Assembly (NCBI GenBank): GCA_027324025.1
Contig: DAHVYW010000024.1
Coordinates: 1-53,528, forward strand
Length of the DNA stretch: 53,528 nucleotides
Direction: 5' to 3'
Origin: JAJZQD01 sp021847735
Lineage (GTDB): Bacteria; Bacillota; Thermincolia; Thermincolales; UBA2595
A program made the translations under genes and the position numbers. Below the pieces are notes generated by a model. It searched no databases, had not been told where the DNA came from, and was given only the letters and a program-made list of their open reading frames with translations. Positions 15,499-22,148 of this stretch are shown in pieces. Numbering within the stretch: the stretch's first letter is position 1; each line of letters opens with the position of its first letter.

Positions 15499-15732
15499 AT
15501 GTCAAACGAAATCACTCTTTACACCACCTCAACCTGACCGGCCTGTCATCAGGTGAAGGAGTATCTTTCACGAAAAGGTCTGGAATATAAGAACATCGAT
15601 GTCGCGACAGACTCGACATCCAGGCAGGAAATGGTAGCCAAGACCGGCAGCATGGGTGTACCGACTCTAATCATCAACGGCCAGACCGTAATCGGGTTTG
15701 ACCGGAACGAAATTGAAAAACATATCCATTAG
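15499..15732 (+). CDS. Glutaredoxin-like selenoprotein with an in-frame UGA (Sec)
   Basis: Reading TGA at 15535-15537 as selenocysteine gives an uninterrupted 77-residue thioredoxin-fold protein: MSNEITLYTTST-U-PAC, then GVPTLIINGQTVIGFDRNEIEKHI. The UPAC motif sits exactly where glutaredoxins of the YruB type have CPxC, so Sec13 replaces the nucleophilic cysteine. The cis-proline motif GVPT and the terminal helix are intact, and the frame ends with TAG 15730. AAAGGGGAT precedes the ATG. As a selenoenzyme it would reduce disulfides or mixed disulfides using thioredoxin or low-molecular thiols. It is convergent with rnhA with only 2 bp between stops. An ordinary gene caller would miss it. Confidence 0.85.
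15553..15571 (+). promoter_or_regulatory. Candidate bacterial SECIS hairpin
   Basis: GTGAA (15553-15557) and TTCAC (15567-15571) pair around a 9-base loop that starts GGAG. The loop begins 20 bases after the UGA, inside the distance window used for bacterial SECIS elements, with the expected G at the loop's 5' side. A competing CCTG-TCAT-CAGG hairpin at 15542-15553 is possible. The stem is short, so this is tentative. Confidence 0.4.
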
Positions 15733-15734
15733 TC

Positions 15735-16184
15735 TTAATCGGCTTCCTTAGCTGCCTTTTTTATTTCTTCTCTGGCCAGTTTATCACAGCGGTTATTATA
15801 TTCGTTATCTGAGTGGCCCTTTACTTTAACCCATTTTACACTGTGCTTTGCAGTAAGCTCAAGCAGTTCCCGCCAGAGGTCCTGGTTTTCCACAGGGCCT
15901 TTGTTGCTTGTTTTCCACCCGTTCAACTGCCACTTGGTCAACCAGCCCTGCTGGAACGTGTTTATCAGGTAGGCGCTGTCACTGTGCAGAGTTGCACTGC
16001 AGGGCTCTTTTAAGGTATTAAGCGCCCGGATGGCTGCCATTAGCTCCATCCTGTTATTGGTGGTATCTGGTTCATACCCGGAAATCTCCTTGATATGGGG
16101 CCCGAAAAGGAGCACAGCCCCCCACCCGCCGGGACCCGGATTCCCGGAACAAGCCCCGTCCGTATAAATGATAACCTCTTTCAT
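15735..16184 (-). CDS. rnhA: Ribonuclease HI
   Basis: A 149-residue RNase H fold with the full active site: YTDGACSGNPGPGGWGAV (Asp of the first strand), TNNRMELMAAI (Glu), LHSDSAYLI (Asp), and VKGHSDNEYNNRCDKLA (His loop and last Asp). It degrades the RNA strand of RNA-DNA hybrids. Its ATG overlaps the stop of the upstream O-antigen-ligase-like gene by 4 bases, so it is translationally coupled to it. Confidence 0.95.
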   Translation of the reverse strand: MKEVIIYTDGACSGNPGPGGWGAVLLFGPHIKEISGYEPDTTNNRMELMAAIRALNTLKEPCSATLHSDSAYLINTFQQGWLTKWQLNGWKTSNKGPVENQDLWRELLELTAKHSVKWVKVKGHSDNEYNNRCDKLAREEIKKAAKEAD

Positions 16185-18223
16185 TGGACCTCCCCTTTCA
16201 GTAAAATGTCGGCCTCCCGTAAGGTACTCATAAGGTTTTGCGAGACATCGAGCACAGGCTCATCCTGCCACAGGGAATAAACATCCGGCGGATAACTGCC
16301 TTTTTTGGCCCGTACCTGTTCTACAACAGCCCTAACCTTAAACAGGTATTGTCTGCCCCTGGCGGTGTCCCCTGCGGCCAGGTAACTCCTCGCCGCCGCA
16401 AGGTAACCTTCGCTAAGGCTTTCGTAAGCCTGCAGGAGGTTGGGATGGTACTTTACGTACTGTTCCAGTTCATATGTGCTCAATTCAACCTTACCGGAAG
16501 CCATGTAGGCCTGGGCCAGGACATAGTGTCCCATCGGTTCTGACGGTTTTACCTGTACAGCCTGCCGGGCGTAAAAAATACTTTGCCGGAGATAACTGGG
16601 CCCGGCACCGGCAAGTTGGTAATTAAGCTTGGACAGCCTGACCAATGTATTAATATTGTAAGGGTCCAGGCTAAGGGATTTTTCCAGGGCAGTGATTGAC
16701 TCGGGGGTAGCTCCCTCTGCCAACAGCACCTTGCTCTGGTCATAATAATTCCTTGCCGCAATTAAAATACCGGTAAACAGTATTAGAAAGACACAAAGCG
16801 AAACCGCTCCATACTGGTACAAAGCCTGCACGCTTCGGTATTTTCTCTTCCCTTTTGAAACCGCCGGTTCTCCTTGGCTCTCATTTGCCACGACCCCCGC
16901 CATCGCCCAGAAAATCAGGCTGATGGCACCATAGGTCATATCAAAGTCCATTATACTATGAAATGCCAGAGTCCATAAAAAAAGGGAGTAGACCTTTGTA
17001 ATACCTGGAGCCGCTTTGATTTTCAAGGTATTGAAAAGCACTGTCAGCCAAATTCCCAGGAAGGCAATAAATCCAAAAACACCTGCCTCCAACCATGTCT
17101 GGAGAAATGCGTCATGAATGTTTTCGGCGTAATAAGCGTAAGTCTGGTATTTGAGATAGTAAGCATCCCATCCCTGTCCGCCGGTTCCTAACCAAATATT
17201 GCTGCTGATAATTTTCCAGGCGTCTTTCATCAAATACAACCGCTCTCTCATACTTCCGTCACCAAAAGAAAGAGCCGACAGCCTCGCCATGGATGAACCG
17301 GACTGGCTAACAGTAAAGACAAACCCGGCGGCCAGTAGCACTGTCAAAATTCCAAGGCCTGCCTTGGCCATAACCGGTGAGACCTGCCCTTTGACCCTGT
17401 CAAAAAGCCAATAAACACTTACAGCGCCAATAATGCTGAAACCAACTAAAACAGCAGACAGGGCAGCCTGTTGTTGAGAGAGGTACTTAAGGGCAAAAGG
17501 TCCGCCAATCAGGCACGGGATGATAATCGAAGCATAATAAGCAATCACGGAAGCAAGCTCATTTCTAAACATCCACAGCACCGCAAACATCTGTAATACA
17601 AAAAGCAGCCAGACTGCCCGCGATTGGGTACCGAGAAAAGTTATAAATATCAGGGCTGAACCTGCCACAATTGGAATCCTGACAGGTTTTCGGCTTTCTT
17701 GGAGGAATAACCAAAGCCCCAGGATAATGCCGAGGGAAAGGAAAAGTGCCCCGGTATTTTTATACCCAAATGTTGTCTGAATTATATTGCCTTCGTATAT
17801 CCCCTCAATATCAACCACTCCGTAAGCGCCTAACCAAGTGAGCAAACCAACGGCAACGGCGCTGGCGTAGCTGACCACCCCCAGTTTTCCAACAAAAGCT
17901 GTAGGGGGGCGGAATATTCGGAACCAGAAATACAGAGTTAAAGAGCCCTCCAGTTTCAGAATTGAAACAAGAGCCTCGTGTACATCCCCCGCCCTAAAAA
18001 CCGGCAAGCAGTAGGCGGTAAACAGCACCAAAACCAATATATCAATTATGCGTACCCTGTATACCTTGCCCGAAGGCATCAGGAGAATGGAATAGACCAG
18101 CAAAGCCAAAGGCAAAATTACCCCGATAAATACATAGGGTTCCTTATAAAAACCCGAAAACAACGGGGCCACGAAAAACAGCAGGCCCACAGTATACAGT
18201 GGAATTTTGAATGATTTTTCCAT
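16181..18223 (-). CDS. O-antigen ligase/polymerase family protein with C-terminal TPRs
   Basis: A 680-residue polytopic protein beginning MEKSFKIPLYTVGLLFF at ATG 18223, selected for the GCGGGGG site upstream. About twelve hydrophobic segments cover residues 10-480. A large extracytoplasmic loop carries GTGGQGWDAYYLKYQ and ENIHDAFLQTWLEAG, the Wzy_C/WaaL-type signature (conserved H-N/D-xx-L). After the last membrane segment the remaining 190 residues form tetratricopeptide-like repeats (LSLDPYNINTLVRLSKLNYQL and the following units). Likely role: polymerisation or ligation of a surface polysaccharide or glycan transfer to proteins. Co-transcribed with rnhA downstream. Confidence 0.85.
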   Translation of the reverse strand: MEKSFKIPLYTVGLLFFVAPLFSGFYKEPYVFIGVILPLALLVYSILLMPSGKVYRVRIIDILVLVLFTAYCLPVFRAGDVHEALVSILKLEGSLTLYFWFRIFRPPTAFVGKLGVVSYASAVAVGLLTWLGAYGVVDIEGIYEGNIIQTTFGYKNTGALFLSLGIILGLWLFLQESRKPVRIPIVAGSALIFITFLGTQSRAVWLLFVLQMFAVLWMFRNELASVIAYYASIIIPCLIGGPFALKYLSQQQAALSAVLVGFSIIGAVSVYWLFDRVKGQVSPVMAKAGLGILTVLLAAGFVFTVSQSGSSMARLSALSFGDGSMRERLYLMKDAWKIISSNIWLGTGGQGWDAYYLKYQTYAYYAENIHDAFLQTWLEAGVFGFIAFLGIWLTVLFNTLKIKAAPGITKVYSLFLWTLAFHSIMDFDMTYGAISLIFWAMAGVVANESQGEPAVSKGKRKYRSVQALYQYGAVSLCVFLILFTGILIAARNYYDQSKVLLAEGATPESITALEKSLSLDPYNINTLVRLSKLNYQLAGAGPSYLRQSIFYARQAVQVKPSEPMGHYVLAQAYMASGKVELSTYELEQYVKYHPNLLQAYESLSEGYLAAARSYLAAGDTARGRQYLFKVRAVVEQVRAKKGSYPPDVYSLWQDEPVLDVSQNLMSTLREADILLKGEVQ

Positions 18224-18366
18224 GTGATTCCCCCGCTTAGAGGTATAGTATAATAACAATTCTGCCTACTTCCCAACATTCCTTTTAAAACTGACAAAAG
18301 TTTCCCGATAATATTTTTGTGGGCGAAGGGCATGCTGGATATATCAAAGGCAAATCGTCAGGGAAT

Positions 18367-18398
18367 AAAAAATCCAGGCCTACCGGCCCGGATTTTTT
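18367..18398. terminator. Terminator of the YhcN/YlaJ lipoprotein gene
   Basis: AAAAAATCC-A-GGCC and GGCC-C-GGATTTTTT pair around TACC, directly at the stop codon of the minus-strand lipoprotein gene. T runs are present on both strands. Confidence 0.8.
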
Positions 18399-18924
18399 AT
18401 TTGGTTTTTGGAACAATTCTACGTCCGAGTTCTGCCATTTCGCGCGAAAAGGCCGATATCGGCCTCCCCTTGCCTATGCCTTCCGCCACTTTTTTGATTC
18501 TGGTAACTGTGTCGGCGTCGGAGGATACATAGACATTGGTCAACCTCTTATCTGCTTTCTTTACCTTGTCCGCCACATCTTTTTTGATGGTGTTGGTCTT
18601 GCTGCCTTCCACATTGGCTTTTAAATCCAGACCCACATAAGCCATGGTACCAGACAGTACTACGGTAGCTTTCTTAACCCCGGGGACTTTAGCCGCTTCA
18701 CCTGCCAGTTTGGTTGCCAATTTATGCAGTTCGGCCGATGTAGTAGGCATTGGTTGCGTAACCGGTTTCTTAGCCGGCGTTGTGGTTTTCGGAACAACTT
18801 TAGGTGCCGTTTTTGGAGCCGGTGTCGGTGTCGGTGTCGGTGCCGGTTTCTTAGCCGCCTTGCACCCAACGGTTAGTGTGGCACAGAGAGTTAAACTTAA
18901 CAGTATAGCAAGTAGACGTCTCAA
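18397..18924 (-). CDS. YhcN/YlaJ-family sporulation lipoprotein
   Basis: A 175-residue lipoprotein with a TTG start at 18924, chosen because AAAGGAGGTGAG lies 6 bases upstream and the signal peptide (LRRLLAILLSLTLC) begins there. The lipobox is TVGC, followed by a proline/threonine/lysine spacer (KPAPTPTPTPAPK). The C-terminal domain has VPGVKKATVVLSGTMAYVGLDL and KKDVADKVKKAD, the signature of the YhcN/YlaJ family found on the forespore membrane and in germination-related roles. The spacer comes from a repeated ACCGACACCGACACC tract. It stands alone with its own terminator. Confidence 0.82.
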   Translation of the reverse strand: MRRLLAILLSLTLCATLTVGCKAAKKPAPTPTPTPAPKTAPKVVPKTTTPAKKPVTQPMPTTSAELHKLATKLAGEAAKVPGVKKATVVLSGTMAYVGLDLKANVEGSKTNTIKKDVADKVKKADKRLTNVYVSSDADTVTRIKKVAEGIGKGRPISAFSREMAELGRRIVPKTK

Positions 18925-19280
18925 TTTAATCTCACCTCCTTTTATTATGTAGTAATAGTATTGGAAACCACAGGCCAAATCATGTACTAAAAGTTAAACT
19001 GAAGATATTTTTGTTCAAAAAAAAGCAGTTGACCGGGCAGATGATACGTGCCAAAAATTCCACGCGCTATTATTTCATAATTTGTTCACATTCTCGTCAC
19101 TATCTTGTCAAAATAAAGCTTTACAATAAAGATGTACCGTAAAAACTTGGGAGGTGGTATCACGCTAATTCAGTCGGTTCAATCTGCGGCCAACTACTAC
19201 TTTTGGTAGTAGTTGTTGTGGGAAGCCTGCCGGGGCAAAGTTATTGTTACACAAAAATAAAAATCAAGGAGGTTTACAAC
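18925..19280. other. Intergenic region carrying the DUF2680 gene control region
   Basis: No gene. It separates the divergent lipoprotein and DUF2680 genes. The right half holds a 25-bp perfect dyad (19191-19215, listed separately). Upstream of it TTGTCA (19105-19110) and TACAAT (19122-19127) are seen, but their spacing is too short for one sigma-A promoter, so I do not assign it. Confidence 0.5.
19191..19215. promoter_or_regulatory. Perfect 25-bp dyad operator of TACTA-N7-TAGTA type
   Basis: CAACTACTAC and GTAGTAGTTG are perfect 10-bp inverted arms around TTTTG. The core is TACTA (19195-19199), 7 bases, TAGTA (19207-19211), the same spacing as in the BlaI-family promoter and ccm operon sites. 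It is centred 78 bp upstream of the ATG of the Met/Gly-rich secreted protein. An RNA hairpin is the alternative reading, but no T run follows. Confidence 0.65.
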
Positions 19281-19700
19281 ATGAAAAAGAAAATAATTAT
19301 CGGACTGGTGGCATTGATGGTGCTGGCATTGGCAATACCGGCCTATGCTGCGGCCACCAACACCCAGGTGAAGGAAATCAACGACCTGTGGAACCAAATT
19401 TTCGAACTCCGCAAACAAATGGTGGAGAAATACGTCGATGCAGGCAAGTTAACAAAGGAACAGGGTGATGCCGTTAAAAAGAACATTGACCAGGAAAACA
19501 AATACCGCCAAGAAAATCCCGATAGCGCGTACCTCGGATCAGGATGCGCCGGATCTGCCAACGGCACAGGTGGAGCAGGCAGCGGCATGATGGGCGGCGC
19601 CGGCTATGGGATGATGGGTGGAACAGGCAACGGTATGATGGGCGGCTATAGCGGCTATAGCGGCGCAAGCGCCGGGACCGTCGGTGGACAGACAATTTAA
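19281..19700 (+). CDS. Secreted DUF2680-type protein with Met/Gly-rich tail
   Basis: A 139-residue exported protein. ATG 19281 is set by AAGGAGG 9 bases upstream. Signal peptide at residues 1-24 (ends AYAA). The mature N-terminal half is a helical DUF2680-like hairpin (ELRKQMVEKYVDAGKLTKEQGDAVKKNID). The C-terminal half is low-complexity Gly/Met/Tyr/Ser with three GMMGG-type units. One cysteine lies at the junction (GSGCAGS). Met-rich motifs in exported proteins often bind Cu(I), but nothing here proves that. The operator upstream ties it to the proposed BlaI-type regulon that includes the ccm operon. Confidence 0.7.
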   Translation: MKKKIIIGLVALMVLALAIPAYAAATNTQVKEINDLWNQIFELRKQMVEKYVDAGKLTKEQGDAVKKNIDQENKYRQENPDSAYLGSGCAGSANGTGGAGSGMMGGAGYGMMGGTGNGMMGGYSGYSGASAGTVGGQTI

Positions 19701-19729
19701 TAAAAAGAAAGCCTCTTGGCTTTGAACGA

Positions 19730-19774
19730 GAAAGGAAAAGGCAGGTATATTCCTGCCTTTCCTTTCTTTTAGGT
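19730..19774 (+). terminator. Terminator, possibly a deletion derivative of the dispersed repeat
   Basis: GAAAGGAAAAGGCAGG and CCTGCCTTTCCTTTC pair around TATATT, with one bulged base, followed by TTTT. The arm reads GGCAGGTATATTCC, the same as the arm of the dispersed repeat (copies at 2132, 9513 and 43274) but without its core. It ends the DUF2680 gene. Confidence 0.7.
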
Positions 19775-19775
19775 G

Positions 19776-19801
19776 AAAAGGCTGCCTTTTTTGGGGCAGC
19801 T
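19776..19801 (-). terminator. Terminator of the sulfur island
   Basis: GCTGCC and GGCAGC pair around an 8-base loop, followed on the minus strand by CTTTTC, just after the moeB-like stop codon at 19818. Modest stem. Confidence 0.5.
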
Positions 19802-19817
19802 ATGGAGTTAAAAATGG

Positions 19818-20639
19818 TTACAGACCACAGGCCGGTAATTCATAATCAACCGGTTCAGTTATAGTGGGATTCGCCCCGCAAACAGGGCAATTTGGATTTT
19901 TCTTGACCTGTACTTCTCTAAACTTCATAGCCAGGGCGTCATAGGTCAGTAACCGGCCGACCAGCAAATCTCCTTTGCCCAGCAGGTATTTTAAAACCTC
20001 GGTGGCCTGAATAAGACCTATTGTTCCCGCCAGAACCCCTAACACTCCTGCCTGGGAGCAGGTAGGCACCGAACCCTGCGGCGGCGGTTCAACGAAGATA
20101 CACCGGAAACACGGTCCCCGGCCGGGGACAATAGTCATGGCTTGTCCGGCAAACCTCAAAATTCCCCCGTGAATAAACGGCTTATTAGTAATAACACAGG
20201 CATCGTTAGTCACAAACCGGGTGGCAAAGTTATCTGTCCCATCTACTATAATGTCATAGTTTTTGATAATTTCCATAATATTATGGGCCATCAGCCTCTC
20301 CCGGTAGGTCACCACACGGCAGTCCGGGTTCAGCGCATTAAGCTTCTCTTTGGCGGAATTTACTTTGGGACTGCCAATGTCCTTGGTACTGTGCAAAATT
20401 TGCCTCTGTAAGTTGCTTAAATCCACAACGTCGTCATCAATTATACCAAGGGTTCCCACGCCGGCGGCGGCAAGGTAATAAGCCACCGGTGAGCCTAAAC
20501 CCCCGGTGCCGATAACCAGGACCCGGCCTGCATTTATCTTACTTTGGCCTTCGCCACCTACCTCGGGAAGAATGATATGCCTGCTGTATCTAACAATCTG
20601 TTCCTGCGTAAAATCCAAGGCTACCACCCTTTCAAACAC
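19818..20639 (-). CDS. HesA/MoeB/ThiF-family E1-like adenylyltransferase
   Basis: A 273-residue ubiquitin-E1-like enzyme that adenylates the C-terminal Gly-Gly of a ThiS/MoaD-type sulfur carrier. Nucleotide motif GTGGLGSPVAYYLAAAGVG near residues 44-62, the RQILH segment, the catalytic-region cysteine in PTCSQAGVLG, and two CxxC zinc knuckles (CFRC and CPVC). GTG 20639 overlaps the cysK stop by 8 bases; a TTG a few codons later is an alternative start. As last gene of the sulfur island its natural partner is the carrier gene at 21590-21905, which is broken; if expressed, the enzyme must act on another carrier such as ThiS or MoaD from elsewhere. Confidence 0.88.
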   Translation of the reverse strand: MFERVVALDFTQEQIVRYSRHIILPEVGGEGQSKINAGRVLVIGTGGLGSPVAYYLAAAGVGTLGIIDDDVVDLSNLQRQILHSTKDIGSPKVNSAKEKLNALNPDCRVVTYRERLMAHNIMEIIKNYDIIVDGTDNFATRFVTNDACVITNKPFIHGGILRFAGQAMTIVPGRGPCFRCIFVEPPPQGSVPTCSQAGVLGVLAGTIGLIQATEVLKYLLGKGDLLVGRLLTYDALAMKFREVQVKKNPNCPVCGANPTITEPVDYELPACGL

Positions 20640-21588
20640 TTATTCCTCTTCTTCTCAGGTCCAGGCTAAAATAAGGGGCCATGCTAAGGTACCGCTCACC
20701 GGTATCGGGAAGAACTGTAAGGACCCGTTTGCCTATGCCCAATTCCCTGGCGACCTTTATAGCAGCAGCAACAGCGGCACCTGCCGAAATACCGGTCAGG
20801 ATTCCTTCTCTCCTGGCAAGGTCCCTTGATGTCAAATAGGCGTCAAAATCCTTGACAGTAATTATGCGGTCAACAATGTCTAAATTTAAAGTCTCCGGTA
20901 CAAAATTGGCGCCAAGTCCCTGAATGCGATGAGGCCCCGGATCTCCGCCTGACAATATGGGCGATTCCGCCGGCTCCACACCGATTATCTGAACTCCCGG
21001 AATTTCCTTTTTGAGTACCTCACCAACGCCCGAAATCGTCCCACCGGTTCCTATCCCAGCTACAAAAGCGTCTATTTTTCCGTCTGTCTGTTTTAAAATC
21101 TCCACGGCCGTAGTTAGCCTGTGGGTTTCCGGGTTTGCCGGGTTCTGAAACTGCCTTGGCATATAGTATTCGGGATTTTCGGCTGTAATCTCTTCGGCTT
21201 TGTCCATAGACCCCCGCATACCTTTAGACCCAGGAATAAGAACAAGTTCGGCACCATAGGCCTCAAGAATTGACCGGCGTTCCAGGCTCATGGTCTCCTG
21301 CATAACAAGGACCAGCCTGTATCCCCTGGCAGCAGCCACCAAGGCAAGACCGATACCTGTATTACCGCTGGTTGCTTCAATTATGGTGCCTCCGGGTTTG
21401 AGAAGTCCTGCTTTTTCTGCTTTTTCAATCATGTGTAAGGCTATGCGGTCTTTCACGCTTCCGCCGGGGTTAAACATCTCAAGCTTAGCCATAACTTCAG
21501 CCGATCCTCTGGGAGCCAATTTTGAAAGTTTAATCATTGGGGTATTGCCAATTAGGCTGGTAATATCTCGGGATGCTTTGCGGGCCAC
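20632..21588 (-). CDS. cysK: Cysteine synthase (PLP-dependent O-acetylserine/phosphoserine sulfhydrylase)
   Basis: A 318-residue fold-type II PLP enzyme. Start GTG 21588 (VARKASRDITSLIGNTP) is set by GGAGGGG 6 bases upstream; the frame continues upstream only because it runs through an inserted mobile element. Motifs: SLIGNTPMIKL, PGGSVKDRIALHMIE with the PLP lysine, TSGNTGIGLALVAA, GTGGTISGVG and SGAAVAAAIK. It makes cysteine from an activated serine and sulfide, or, as CysM/HcyS-type enzymes do, from a carrier-bound thiocarboxylate. The adjacent carrier, E1-like enzyme and JAMM peptidase genes favour the second mode in the ancestor. It overlaps the moeB-like gene by 8 bases. Confidence 0.92.
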   Translation of the reverse strand: MARKASRDITSLIGNTPMIKLSKLAPRGSAEVMAKLEMFNPGGSVKDRIALHMIEKAEKAGLLKPGGTIIEATSGNTGIGLALVAAARGYRLVLVMQETMSLERRSILEAYGAELVLIPGSKGMRGSMDKAEEITAENPEYYMPRQFQNPANPETHRLTTAVEILKQTDGKIDAFVAGIGTGGTISGVGEVLKKEIPGVQIIGVEPAESPILSGGDPGPHRIQGLGANFVPETLNLDIVDRIITVKDFDAYLTSRDLARREGILTGISAGAAVAAAIKVARELGIGKRVLTVLPDTGERYLSMAPYFSLDLRRRGISV

Positions 21589-21589
21589 T

Positions 21590-21905
21590 CTATTCCCCTC
21601 CACCCATAAAAAGCAGGATATCGACCGCATCCCCTGATTTGATCCCAATTCCAAGACTCCACCTTCTAGAAGGTGGAGTTTCCACTTTTCTGCTTCAGTG
21701 GGGGTAGAGTCCCCCACTGAAGTTTCGATGTTCAGCTTTAGCTGAACGAGTTCACTAGAGTGTTGTCAAAAATCTCCCTGGAAAGTATAGTGCCGTTCAG
21801 GCTAACAGTTACTATCTCAGGACTTAGTTCAAGTTTCTTAACCAGCCCGGTAACACTATACTCTTGATCTAAGGTTTCCTTTTCCCCGTTTAGTGTTATC
21901 TCCAC
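21590..21905 (-). pseudogene. ThiS/MoaD-like sulfur carrier, interrupted by an insertion
   Basis: The minus strand opens with GTG 21905 behind GAGAGGGG and reads VEITLNGEKETLDQEY ... LSREIFDNTLV to 21753. It then enters foreign palindromic sequence and stops. The missing C-terminus resumes in another frame at 21646: GIKSGDAVDILLFMGGGE, stop at 21590-21592, just before the cysK start. Joining 21905-21753 to 21646-21590 gives a 69-residue protein, the normal size for ThiS-like carriers, with the beta-grasp pattern and C-terminal Gly-Gly-Gly plus one extra Glu. CysO/HcyS-type carriers bear a tail after Gly-Gly that a JAMM peptidase can cut; the JAMM gene is in the same island. The insertion is 106 bp, so the frame shifts and the gene cannot make a full product. 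Confidence 0.88.
21647..21752. mobile_element. Short IS200/IS605-like palindromic element (PATE/MITE type)
   Basis: The 106-bp insert consists almost wholly of hairpins. These are a perfect 24-bp palindrome ACTCCACCTT-CTAG-AAGGTGGAGT (21656-21679); TTCAGTGGGGG-TAGAGT-CCCCCACTGAA with 11-bp arms (21694-21721); and GTTCAGC-TTTA-GCTGAAC with 7-bp arms (21730-21747). There is no target duplication and no terminal inverted repeat, as in single-strand transposons of the IS200/IS605 group whose ends are subterminal hairpins. It encodes no TnpA or TnpB, so it is non-autonomous. Exact ends are inferred from the reading frame it interrupts and could shift by a few bases. Confidence 0.75.
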
Positions 21906-21907
21906 TG

Positions 21908-22147
21908 CTATTCCCCTCTCTCAATCAACAACCTGTAGTTTTCCCCGCGTTTTTCAACTAAAATAATTTTATGCCCTTCTCCCTTGACACTTCTTGGTAC
22001 ATTCTGTATAGGTTCCCCGTCATTAAGGACAACCTCAAGAATTTCTCCTCGCTGCATTTGCTCCAGTTTTAATTTGGTTTTGACAAAAGTTATTGGGCAG
22101 ACGTCTGCCGTAATATCAAGTTCAGCATCAATTTTTAAATTTTCCAC
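21908..22147 (-). CDS. TusA-family sulfur-transfer protein
   Basis: A 79-residue protein with the TusA/SirA signature: DVCPITFVKTKLKLEQM, Cys17 being the persulfide-carrying residue, then a two-strand hairpin ending in VEKRGENYRLLIE. GTG 22147 starts one base after the sulfite-reductase stop, with GAGGTCGG upstream. TusA proteins relay sulfane sulfur between enzymes; in this operon it may hand sulfur from sulfite reduction to the carrier or E1 enzyme. Confidence 0.85.
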   Translation of the reverse strand: MENLKIDAELDITADVCPITFVKTKLKLEQMQRGEILEVVLNDGEPIQNVPRSVKGEGHKIILVEKRGENYRLLIERGE

Positions 22148-22148
22148 A

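Noticed and set aside
15535..15537. The TGA in the glutaredoxin gene as a nonsense mutation (pseudogene).
   Set aside because: It falls exactly at the redox cysteine, the rest of the frame is intact and conserved-looking, and RBS and stop are good; selenocysteine is the simpler reading.
18784..18850. Short tandem repeat ACCGACACCGACACC in the lipoprotein gene as a CRISPR-like or regulatory repeat.
   Set aside because: It codes for the Pro-Thr spacer of the lipoprotein, in frame, and is a normal low-complexity linker.
21589..21717. N-terminal extension of cysteine synthase (MGDSTPTEAEKW...).
   Set aside because: This stretch is the translated mobile element and the 3' end of the disrupted carrier gene; the GTG at 21588 has a strong ribosome site and the family N-terminus.
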